The notes beneath the pieces were generated by a model. The model was not told where the DNA came from, did not search any database, and was given only the letters and a program-made list of their open reading frames with translations. A stretch of 64,000 bases of DNA, from positions 39,743,545-39,807,544 of the forward strand of contig OZ025244.1 of the NCBI GenBank assembly GCA_964019155.1, given 5' to 3'. Below are positions 34,790 to 45,131 of the stretch, one piece after another. A program made the position numbers and the translations under genes. Within the stretch, counting starts at the first letter, position 1; every line of letters begins with the position of its first letter. The DNA is from Osedax fenrisi. Taxonomy: Eukaryota; Annelida; Polychaeta; Sabellida; Siboglinidae.

Positions 34790-37440
34790 AAACACTCATT
34801 TTAAGAAATGACAGGATCAATTTGGCGAAATTATCCTATTGACGATAAATTCTCCAAATGTTTTTAAATCACTGATTGATTTCATAATCATATATAAGAA
34901 ATGGAAGAACAGTGTAAAAAACTGCAGAGCTTACAATTCCTTTAATAACATTGCGTCTGATCACAGTATAATAACAGCTGTTAGCATATATACAATTGAG
35001 TCTTAGGCTATTGAGTCTTAGTCCTATAGCTAATAAAAAGAAAAGGAGTAGGATGCAAATGCAAACCTAAAGCAAACAATATGACTGGAAAAGATTGAAA
35101 CATGATGTTGAAATTAGAAATGCATTTATTGTAACAGTAAAAAAAAGATTCTCGAGACTTCAACATTCTGATGTAGAAACTACGTTATCTGCCGGTACAA
35201 TATATACACATTTTGAAATAGTAAACCTAGTTAAAACCCAAATTAAAGAAACGATAGGAAACCTACCCTTGGAAACCGCAAACATATGTCAAAAACGTGA
35301 TACAGTACACAAAGCAGCACAACTGAAAGAAAACTCGTCTTAATAGATGAATATCAAAAAGTTTATAAATTCTCAGGAATATTTAGTTAATTATTATGAT
35401 TCAGAACACAAAAATTATATAAATATAAATAGGTATATGAAATAAAATATATATGAAATTCAAAAAGCATAGATAGGAAATCTACACTAATGGAGCCTGG
35501 GAAACAATCAATTAAATCAGCGGAAGAAAGAAATCATATAAAGCGAAACTACAAGCAAACAGTGATAATAAACGAATCAAACTTTGGAATAAGCATTTCA
35601 AAGAGTTAATTTGCAAGAATATCAACTCGAAAATACATAGCAAAAATTCAGCTCATATATTCAATAATTATTGAGATTATAAGATTAATCTTGATATAAA
35701 AATCGGCCTTTTCACGAAAGAAATAGTGAAGAAAGCTATAACTTTTATATATAGCTTACTTATATACAACAAATATATCATATGGAAAATCAGTAGGTTT
35801 TGAGGAAATACCGTCAGAAGTTTGGAAAAAACATGATTTTAAAGATTTTTTTTGGATTCCTGTAACCGTGTTTATTTCCAGAATCCTATAGTAAATTGGA
35901 CAAATGGATATATAATTCTTTTTCCTAAAAAAGGAAAACTTTCCATTACAAAAAAACTACAGAGGAATTACTCTAACAGCAGTCGCCGCAAAGATAAATA
36001 ACCTGATGTTTTTACACAGGAGTTAGCTACTCCTGATCTAGACCAGAAATTTATCCAATCCTAAGATAAAATCAAAATGGCTTCCGAACAAATATATCTA
36101 AAGCGGGAGAAATTCTGACTATTAGACAATAATTTTAGAAAGAGTAAAATCTAAAAACCTGTTACTAACTATACTCTTCATTGACTTTTCAAAAGCTTTT
36201 GACATGATAATTCGCAAAAAGATGAAAGAAATACTTTTAAAGTATGGTAGGAGAATATACCAGAAGAAACAGTTTGTGCAATTATGATTCTCTACAAGAA
36301 TACTCGCTAAATGGTTCGCTCACCAGATGGAGATACACCTTACTTTGAAATCACAACTGGGGTCTTACAGGGTGATACACTTGCGCCGTTCCTCTTTATA
36401 ATTTGTCTCGACTTATATTCTGAAGACGTCATTGAATAATAACCGAGAGCTAGGTTTTACTCTAACAGATAACAGCCGATATCCCGTTGAACAAATTACC
36501 GATACGGACTATGCTGACGATATTCCCAGTAAATAATTTACGACGCTTTTGGGCGCCTTTGAGAATTTATGGGCGCTTTTTCGACGATTTTGCACGCTTT
36601 GATTCCGAATCTATATATTCGACGCTTTTTCTACGCTTTAAGGCGCTTTAGTTCTCAATCATATTGAATTCATCGTTTTTCGACGCTTTTGGGTGCTTCA
36701 GTTCCGAATCATATTGAATTTGTCGCAAATTCGACGCTTTTGGGCGAAAATTGTCATAAAAGCGACGAATTAATTCCGGAACTTTTAGGCGCAATGCGTC
36801 CAAAAGCGTCGAATATATTTTTTGCTGGGTTGCCTTAATAAGTAACACTCTGAAAGAATCTACATTATTACTGAAAATAGAATCAGCCACAAAGATATTA
36901 TACTTTGCATTAACACTGACAAAACGGAAGACATCAATATAAATCAGAATAACAACATGCAAATAAAAGTATATGTGGAAGTGTGATAACGCAAGTAGAA
37001 TATTTCAAATATATAGGAAGCTATATATATCAACTACAATATATGTTAGTCTAAGGTTCGCTAAAACCTGGGCATAATTAAATAACATGAATATAATCTG
37101 GAAATCACATCACCTACTCTTCTTAAAAGAATTGTATTCAGAGCTGCAGTCTATTCGCGAATCCGTACTTATTTACGGTTATGTTACCTGGACTCTAACA
37201 ACCTCGTTAGGTTAACCTCGTTAGAGAAAAAGATTGATGGAACCTATAGTAACCTATTCATACGCATTATCCGTCATGGTAAAATAATCGCGTGGATGCC
37301 CAGTGAAGACGTACATAGATCAACTACGAGATGATACATATCTGCTAACGATATATGAAATAAATACGGCAATGCATGATAGAGAAGGATGAAATAAGTA
37401 TGTCATGGACTACTGAGAAAACTCGACCTGGTAAGTAAAA
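34790..37440 (+). pseudogene. Decayed RTE/Nimb-like LINE interrupted by a MITE
   Basis: Fragments in order: endonuclease end (CRAYNSFNNIASDHSIITAV, about 34920); DWKRLKHDVEIRNAF and KKRFSRLQ (35085-35340); WKKHFKELIC (about 35590); ILFPKKGKL (about 35920); a decayed FIDFSKAFD block (about 36180); RSPDGDTPYFEITTGVLQGD followed by TLAPFLFIICLD (about 36320-36410); and a catalytic YADDI (about 36510). After the inserted MITE come ALISNTLKESTLLL, VEYFKYIGS, a LIYGYVTWTLT block (about 37170) and VKTYIDQLRDDT (about 37300). The motifs match a LINE family with the RSPDGDTxxFxI and VLQGDTLAP signature. Many stops and frameshifts are present. Confidence 0.85.
36525..36829. mobile_element. CCCAGYAAA MITE (copy 1, 305 bp), inside the LINE
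   Basis: The left end CCCAGTAAATAATTTACGAC and the inverted right end CCCAGCAAAAAATATATTCG pair, then both run into CGACGCTTTTGGxCGC. GACGCTTTTGGGCGC-type words repeat through the element in both orientations. It splits the catalytic YADDI box of the host LINE. Removing it and one copy of TT (36523-36524 or 36830-36831) restores a continuous GATATTGCC reading as DDIAL, so the target duplication is 2 bp. No transposase. Confidence 0.9.
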
Positions 37441-37450
37441 TAATGTATAC

Positions 37451-37452
<2 letters not shown>

Positions 37453-37506
<54 letters not shown>
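37453..37506. repeat. (TA)n microsatellite
   Basis: About 27 TA units just after the LINE 3' region. Confidence 0.95.
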
Positions 37507-37508
<2 letters not shown>

Positions 37509-37853
37509 AACATTGTATACAAATGTATTTACTACAAAATAATCAATAATAATTATAATGTTAAATCTAAGTATTAGTGATAAAATATAAATAAATAATC
37601 ATAAATAAAAAAGTTTTGTAGTCTTTAAAAAATAGCCATTTCCTCTATCTTTTACACGCGACTCTTCAAGGCTATCATATGATAGTGCAATATTCGATAA
37701 TTTATAAGATAAGATTCTAAATCCAAGTTCAATATAATTTAGGTTTCTAAGCTCTCTATAGAGATTAAGGATTTAGAAAATGGATGCGTATGCGAATTTA
37801 AACGTATTTCAAGTAGAAGTCAGGCAACAGGTCAGAACGTGTGCATGAATATG

Positions 37854-37857
<4 letters not shown>

Positions 37858-37903
<46 letters not shown>
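37858..37903. repeat. (TA)n microsatellite
   Basis: About 23 TA units. Confidence 0.95.
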
Positions 37904-37908
<5 letters not shown>

Positions 37909-37989
37909 TGTATAACTACATATATTGAAGCGGAATAGCGCTAGCAGTAAATATAATATTTAAAATATAACCACTAACATGTGTAAGAA

Positions 37990-38985
37990 AATATATATGT
38001 TGATATAAACAAGCGATTCAGTTACTACTTAACTAATGAATGTAGTTGAAACGTAGAGTTAAAGTGATATCATAAATTTATATGCATTATGGTGTAAAGA
38101 ATCATTGAATGAGTCAAAAAAAAATTACCAAAGAAAGTATATGAAGATCCGTAGGAGGTTGATAAATTGTAATGATACGAAGTGGATCAGATGTAAGATT
38201 AAAAGTACATGAAATACAATCGCCATACTTAATATTTATGGAGGATGTGGAAAGTGGTTGTAAATCCGCGTGGACTAACTCTCCGATACCACTACCATAA
38301 ACAGAATTGCATGGATGAAGATAAATACTGTAATGAGCTTCATTACAAAATGAAAATATATCAGTATCATCTATACTAATCCATGTTTCTGTTAAACAAA
38401 TAATAGAGAGTGGATTCATTTTAAGGTAAGCCAGAAGAATAACTATATATAGTTATTCTTCTAACATATATGTTGGATCTAAGTGAGCGAATATTAATGG
38501 TATACAACTTATGACATCTGTCTTAAAGGATAGTACAATTTGGTCAGACCTATATTTCTGGTAGAGCCTTTGATTTTTGTATTAGTAAATAGAGTCAAGG
38601 ATGTCTTCCAGGATGATAATTCTACCGATGAAGGCGAGTAATTAGTCATATAATTCCAGTCTACGTTAATATCAACTATTTTCCTTACGATTCGATTATT
38701 GAATACAGATTATTGAGAAGTGATATATCACTCTCCAAATTTCATATTTTACTGCAATACTTGTCGAGTCCACCAGTGCCTCATTTATCTCCAATTCTGA
38801 AGTCATTATTTTAAATTCGTAGCTACAAAAGTAATGATATTAAAACCTTAATTTTTGATTGTAATATTACCAGTAATAATAATAGTAAACAAAGTAGAAT
38901 ATAAATGTTAAATCATCCAGGCAATATAGTAAATTAAATAAAGCAATTAAAATCAATTGGTTACATGTATGTATGCATACTCGAA
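37990..38985 (-). pseudogene. Inverted 5' segment of an L2/CR1-type LINE (endonuclease)
   Basis: On the minus strand, an apurinic-type endonuclease N-terminus is readable: an INIRSL block (about 38500), PLSIICLTETWISIDDTDIF (38410-38350), a GSGIGELVHADLQPL block, and RIITIYQPPT (about 38160). This matches the NxRSL, LSxICLTETWL, GGGVxxLV and IYRPP landmarks of L2/CR1 endonucleases, with GGG changed to SGIGE. A decayed continuation may reach about 37990. The upstream part (to about 38985) is probably its 5' region. It lies head to head with the sense reverse-transcriptase segment, the arrangement expected from twin-primed integration. Confidence 0.75.
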
Positions 38986-41131
38986 ATGCACGCGATAAGG
39001 TCTGGTGATTTTATAAATGTAAGGATTTACACAGTGGTGTATTATAGAAAACTATATAAAAGTATAATCATGAAAAATCTTCATCATCACTAACCACATA
39101 TATATATTTGAAAAATAAACATCGTATCGATCTCATTAACGCTAAAGCTATGTTTACGCATGAAAAGTTTATTTCTATGCAACATGATAGCAATTGCTTA
39201 AGTCACTTTTTAAATTAGCAAATAGCATACTTGGTAGAAGACAAAAATCGTCATATCCTGACTTTACTAATGATGAATTACCTAATATATTTGATTCATT
39301 TTTCAATGATAAAATCACAAATATTATTTCGTCATTACCCAAATCTATATCCATAGCTCTATCGTTCTCTACAACTAATACACTAACTTCCTTTTTTCTA
39401 CCTTCTAATGATCAACTAATTTGTTTACTTAAAAATCCTCGCAGCTCTTCTTCTCTTGATCCAATTCCTTTAAAATTACTAAATGATATAGCTCCTTATA
39501 TAATATCAAATATAGCTCATATCAACCATATGGATTCATATGAATCACTTATTTCTGGTACTGTCCCCCTCATTTTCAAACATTCTCTTATCTCTCATAT
39601 CATTAAAAAACCTTCTCTTGACCCCTAATCCTTTAATAATTATAGACCAATCTCCAATCTGTCAATACTTTCTAAAACCTTAGAAAGAGTCGTTTCAAAA
39701 CAACTATATTCACTAATAATATACTTTGTACTTTCCAAAGTGCTTATGTACCCCAAAAATCTACTGAAACATCAATAACCAGCATAACAACAAATATCTT
39801 ATGTGACCTTAATAATACATATGGAACAATTCTTGTTCTACTTGATCTTAGCGCAGCATTTGATATAATTGACCATAGTCTTCTCATATCACGATTGGCT
39901 AATTGGTATCGCTGGTAATGCACTTAAATGGTTTACATCATACATTTCTGATAGTATTTCTTCTATTCTTATCAATGGGCACATATCATCTCCTAGAAAT
40001 ATTTCTTACGGAATCCCCCAAGGCTCTGTATTAGGACCGATTCTTTTTAATATTTATCTACTTCCTATTTTGATATAATTTCTAAATTTCCCCTTATATC
40101 AGTCACTCATACGCTGATGATATACAACTTAATGTAAAATGCACTTCTGATATCAATTTTGCTCCCAATCTTATGTCTAACTGTATTAAATCTATACATA
40201 CTTGGCTTTCAAATAACTCTCTATCACTGAATCCCAATACAACAGAAACTATATTTCTTCACCTCCCTTCTCCCAGACGCCTATTAACAGTCCCACCATT
40301 TATCATGGTTGACAATCATAATATCTTATATTCGTATAATGTTAAATATCTTGGTGTTTATTTCGACAGTTCTTTATCTTTTCATCGCCCCATCTCAAAT
40401 CTTCTTCGCTCTATAAACTTTCATCTTCATTCTTTTCGTCTAATCCGTAACTCCATCTCCCTAAGTGTTTCTATAACTCTCGCCTCATCTTTCATATTAC
40501 CGCTTTTCGATTACTGCAATATTCTCCTTACCTGGCTATCAAATTAAAAAATTACAAATACTACAGAATGCATTAGTACGATCAATTTTAAAAATTGATC
40601 GTACTAATGCTATTAATTAATTGGCCAATACAATTTAGAATAATATTTAAAGTTCTTCTATTAACTCATAACTCTCTTCACCACAACCTATAGGTATACC
40701 TTAATATCTATCTCCCTTAATCTCTATTCCTACTCACACTATCTCTCTTCGTTCAACTACTTTTTACCTTCTACATATACCCTCTAAGCTTAATCTACAT
40801 ACAACTAATATTCGTGCATGGCACATATCGGCCCCTTATCTATGGAATAAACTACCACATAATCTACGCTCCACTCAATCCACCACCACTTTTAAATCTC
40901 TATTAAAAACATATCTATTTACTATTGCATTTCCCTGATCATTTTTGTTAACACTATTTATTAATATCTACAATTTTATTTACAATTTATATTAATGTTG
41001 AGTACTTTCTGTATTCCTATTAATATTATTAGTTTATTATTTTCGTTTATGTTCCGTTATATTGTATTTTTTTTTACTTTAGACTCTTGATTGCTATGGC
41101 ACAAATAGTCTTTAAAATAAATTGAATTGAA
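38985..41131 (+). pseudogene. L2/CR1-type LINE, sense segment with reverse transcriptase
   Basis: Open pieces in order: 39194-39628 (LFKLANSILGRRQKS, FDSFFNDKITNII, the SSLDPIPLKLLN block); RPISNLSILSKTLERVVSKQ (about 39645); a KSTETSITS-like stretch (about 39770); LLDLSAAFDIIDH (about 39845); 39869-40078 with SYGIPQGSVLGPILFNIYLL; YADDIQLN (about 40112); 40173-40547 with HTWLSNNSLSLNPNTTETI, VKYLGVYFDSSLSFH and a LFDYCNILL block; then ALVRSILKI, QFRIIFKVLLLTHNSL, APYLWNKLPHNLRST and FKSLLKTYLF (to about 40925). All match the L2 order, with a handful of frameshifts. The 3' end is AATAAATTGAATTGAATTGA, the short tandem tail typical of the group. Confidence 0.9.
40573..40613. repeat. 20-bp-arm perfect palindrome in LINE coding region
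   Basis: GCATTAGTACGATCAATTTT, one A, and the exact reverse complement. It occupies the place where family members carry unique coding sequence after the ALVRS box, so one arm is probably a secondary foldback copy. Confidence 0.85.
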
Positions 41132-41205
41132 TTGAATAGAGGGTATACCCTAGTATATATATAATATATATATAGGACTGTATATATAGGACCTACTCAA
41201 TATGA

Positions 41206-42643
41206 ATACCAGTAAACTCGGACCAGGTAAATTCGGACCAGGTAAACTCGGACCACTTTTGAGGTAAACTCGGACCACTTTTAAAGTAAACTCGGACCAC
41301 TTTTTAAAAACATAAAGTAAACTCGGACCACTTTTTAAAAACATAAAGTAAACTCGGACCACTTATTAAAATAACTATATTTTGTATATGTCTATAATAT
41401 AATATGCTTTAACTTACTTCCACCTTATATAATTATATTATATCTGTTAAATAAATTATAAAAAGAGTCATTTAATATGATATTTTTGTGGAATTATATA
41501 TTTAAATAGGTAAACATTTAATTTGAACTCGCACCACTTTTGAAGTAAACTCGGACCACTTGTGAAGTAAACTCGGACCACTCCCAGCAAACAATTTATC
41601 GACGCTTTTGGACGCTTTTGAGAATTTATGGGCGCTTTTTCGACGCTTTTGGACGCTTTGATTCCGAATCGATATATTCGTCGCTTTTTCGACGCTTTTG
41701 GGCGCTTCAGTTCTCAATCATATTGAATTCGTCGCAAATTCGACGCTTCAGTTCCGAATCGATATTGAATATTGCAACAGCGTCCAAAGTACAATAGGAT
41801 TTTAGGCTCAAATTCGACGCTTTTGGGCGCTTCAGTTCCGAATCGATATTGAATTCGTCGCAAATTCGACGCTTTTGGGCGCAAATTGTCATCAAAGTGA
41901 CGAATTAATTCCGGAACTTTTAGGCGCATGGCGTCCAAAAGCGTCGAATATATTGTTTGCTGGGCTTATTAAAATAACTTATATATTGTATACTTCTATC
42001 ATAATAAATATAGCTTCTATCGTGGGTCTCGTCGGTGATATACATAGAGCTAGAGAGAAATTTCTCTCTAGCTCTGTGGTGATATACGACAATTTAAATT
42101 ATGTTAAGTTATTAAATGTTATTAAAGTTATTAAATGATAAATTATGTATGTGTAGTAATATCGGAATACTCGCAATTATATACAGTGAAATTATACTTT
42201 TAATTTATAAGTTAAAGCATATTATATGTTAGAAATATACAATATATAGTTTATACGGTTGGTCCGAATCTTCTTTATGTTTTTAATAAGTGGTCCGAGT
42301 TTACTTCACAAGTGGTCCGAGTTTACTTCACAAGTGGTCCGAGTTTACTTCAAAAGTGGTGCGAGTTCAAATTAAATGTTTACCTATTTAAATATATAAT
42401 TCCACAAAAATATCATATTAAATGACTCTTTTTATAATTTATTTAACTGATATAATATAATTATATAAGGTGGAAGTAAGTTAAATCATATTATATTATA
42501 GAAATATACAAAATATAGTTATTTTAATAAGTGGTCCGAGTTTACTTTATGTTTTTAAAAAGTGGTCCGAGTTTACTTTAAAAGGGGTCCGAGTTTACCT
42601 CAAAAGTGGTCCGAGTTTACCTGGTCCGAGTTTACTGGTACTC
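41206..42643. mobile_element. Foldback-type element with about 375-bp inverted arms (1,438 bp)
   Basis: Left arm about 41206-41580, right arm about 42270-42643, nearly exact reverse complements. Each arm carries several tandem GTAAACTCGGACCAC units at its outer end and two more at its inner end, separated by a shared AT-rich stretch (TATATTTAAATAGGTAAACA). Outer termini read ATACCAGTAAACTCGGACC. CTCAATATGA occurs immediately outside on both sides (41196-41205, 42644-42653), a candidate 9-10 bp target duplication of the MULE or foldback type. The middle is interrupted by a CCCAGC MITE and contains a 30-bp palindrome at 42045-42074. No coding capacity. Confidence 0.8.
41583..41964. mobile_element. 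CCCAGYAAA MITE (copy 2, 382 bp), nested in the foldback element
   Basis: The ends CCCAGCAAACAATTTATCGA and, inverted from the right, CCCAGCAAACAATATATTCG pair for the outer 12 bp. GACGCTTTTGGGCGC words fill the interior. It is longer than copy 1 because of an extra partial repeat including TTCCGAATCGATATTGAAT (about 41740-41850). CT flanks it on both sides (41581-41582, 41965-41966). The related GACCACTTATTAAAA at about 41357 gives the empty site, confirming a 2-bp target duplication. Confidence 0.9.
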
Positions 42644-42653
42644 CTCAATATGA

Positions 42654-43397
42654 GTGATAGAATATTGGACATGTCTGTTATATATTTATAATGCGCATAA
42701 AATATAATACAACATATGGGGTACACAAATGTACACTAATCTCAAGGTCACGATGGTTTAAATATGGGTTTATCGAAAAGCACAGCAAGCCAGGCACGGA
42801 ATGATCCTACTGGACAATTTTGTTTCTAACTCTAGTAGTTTTTGTTTCACTTTATTTAAATTTATATTTTTTAACTGTTTAACACACTATTTCGTATTAG
42901 TCATATACACGTTTATATATATAATAATAATATCAGATTGGTAATAGCCTGGATGAAAGAAAAAGCATGGCTTGTCGAGTCTTTCACCTAATAGATTATA
43001 AGGAGAAAAATAGATAATTATATTAACATAATGAAAATAAAATAAAGGATAGGATAACATTATAATTAATAAGATAATTACAAGTATATTATTAATAGTT
43101 ACACGAAACAATTAATACAAAATTAAATAAAAACAAAATTTAATTAAAAAAAAAAATATTTTGTTAAGTATCAATTTTACATGTAATTTATATTGGTGAC
43201 ACGAATATTGACAATGGCGTCTCAACTTTCAAGGTGTGGGTTCATCAAGTCCTATGCCTTAAGGATCATACTTGGAGAGAGCATGAACACTGGCAACATT
43301 TACCGCCACTAAATGCACCTTTACTCCCAACTACATACCACTATCGCTAATAATTCCACTCCATATAACACATCCAAAAATCTAAATTGAATTATAT
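42654..43397. other. Spacer with one unclassified fragment
   Basis: Mostly AT-rich. At about 43213-43375 a more complex sequence starting ATGGCGTCTCAACTTTCAAG gives a 32-codon frame without family resemblance. It may be a repeat fragment. Confidence 0.35.
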
Positions 43398-43456
43398 ATA
43401 TATTGTTATTGTCATTTTTATTTGGTGGAGTCCTTTGATCCCATCCAGGAACTTAG
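43398..43456 (-). mobile_element. tRNA-SINE tail fragment (copy G)
   Basis: Minus-strand tail only: the TTATTGTTATTG-type microsatellite, TTTGGTGGAGTCCTTTGATC and CCATCCAGGAACTTAG, then broken off. Confidence 0.8.
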
Positions 43457-45131
43457 TTAATTAATTATATATATTCTAGTCTATAGACTATGTATACATA
43501 TCTCCATATAGAGTATACTGATAGTTTAGTTAATAACAATAATTACAAAAACCTTATTTTAACAGTAGTATTTTAATAAAAAATTAATTATAAATAATAA
43601 ACAAATTAATTGATTACAATTTATTTTACATAAATTTGTAATCCAATATAAAATAATGATCTAAAATAACCATATTAATGTAATAAATTGTAGAATAGGA
43701 TAAATACAGGAGAAAATACAGTAGTTTTTAATGAAGAACAGTATGGAATAAATGAACTTATTAGATAAATATAACTTATATCATCAATTGATGATTTTAA
43801 CTTCATTACACATCTCTATAAGTTACTAAATTTGTATACTGCCCTCAGCTCGCTAAAATATGATTTTTGAAATAAATATATTTTTTTATTAAAAATAATA
43901 TTACATAGGTATATATTATTCACTATATATTTATGATATATAAAATATATTATCTTTAAAATGATAGTAATATATTTATACATTTTTATATAAACTGATA
44001 TTGTTGCTATAACTGATATTTATAAACTTACTTTTGAAGTTCCATAACTTTTAATCTGATTGATAAATTTATATTCATTTTTTAGAACTTAATAAAAATA
44101 AATACTGGAAATTTGGTTATATAAATTATTTTTAAATTAATGTAATATAAAAGTCTCATTATCATATTATTACAACTATAATATACTTTTATTACTTAAT
44201 ATATATAAATATGTATCTATCTATATATATATATATATATATATATAAATCTAATCAATAAGTCACAACAAATGGATTCACTAATTTCAGAAGTTATCAT
44301 ACTTAGTAAAAACAAAATTCCTATATTCAAAATAAAATTCATGTTTCACCAGCACAAGTTGAAATATTCATTAAATTACTGAATTATCATTTATTGATCA
44401 CGATATACCTATATGAATATAGGCAGTTATTATAAACAATTGATCCTACACAATGAAGTTACCCTCCAACCTGTACCTAACTTTATTATCCATTACATTA
44501 ATCACAATTAGTTTATTGAATATAATTATTTAATATCAATATATTCATTTATTCCGATATAATTCAAAAATACATGATATTTAATTTATAAATTTACATT
44601 AAAAATAAAATATTAACGAGCCTATTATATTATTTAATATTTAATAGTATAATCGTTATATTTTGAATATTCATTAATAAAATAATATTAAATTAATTAA
44701 TACGAATAAATATTTATTAATCCATTTATAACTTCATAAATAACTGAATACTGATTATTTAAATAAATATACATACTTTATTTATAACATTATTAAATAT
44801 AATTTATAAACAATAAAGTATCAAATAAGTATAGGATTACTAATAATATATTCAGATATAAATATTAAAGCAAAATACGCATTTATTATTGAACAATTAT
44901 AAATTTCATCATCATCTTCATATATGTATTTATATATAAACATAATTTGCAAAAAATAAATAGTAAAAAATAGAGAGCAACAATACAAGGCAATAATAAC
45001 AAAACAATGCTAAATATTCAATTTCAATCACTGAATATATAATAACCAATCATAAGTCTCCTTGGAGAATGCAAATAGTGCATGTATTTTAGCAAACAGA
45101 AGAGTTAAGAAGATATAGGTTAGCTAGTTTG
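43457..45131. other. AT-rich 3' flank of the MARVEL gene
   Basis: Strongly AT-rich with almost no CpG and no protein frame. A (TA)n run lies at about 44224-44246. On the minus strand a canonical AATAAA lies at 44887-44882, about 245 bases after the stop codon, a possible polyadenylation signal. Such hexamers are common by chance in this composition. Confidence 0.35.

Noticed and set aside
36648..36962. 104-codon minus-strand frame, and similar frames at 41502-42138
   Set aside because: They lie in the CCCAGYAAA MITEs; the repeated residues come from GACGCTTTTGGGCGC repeats.
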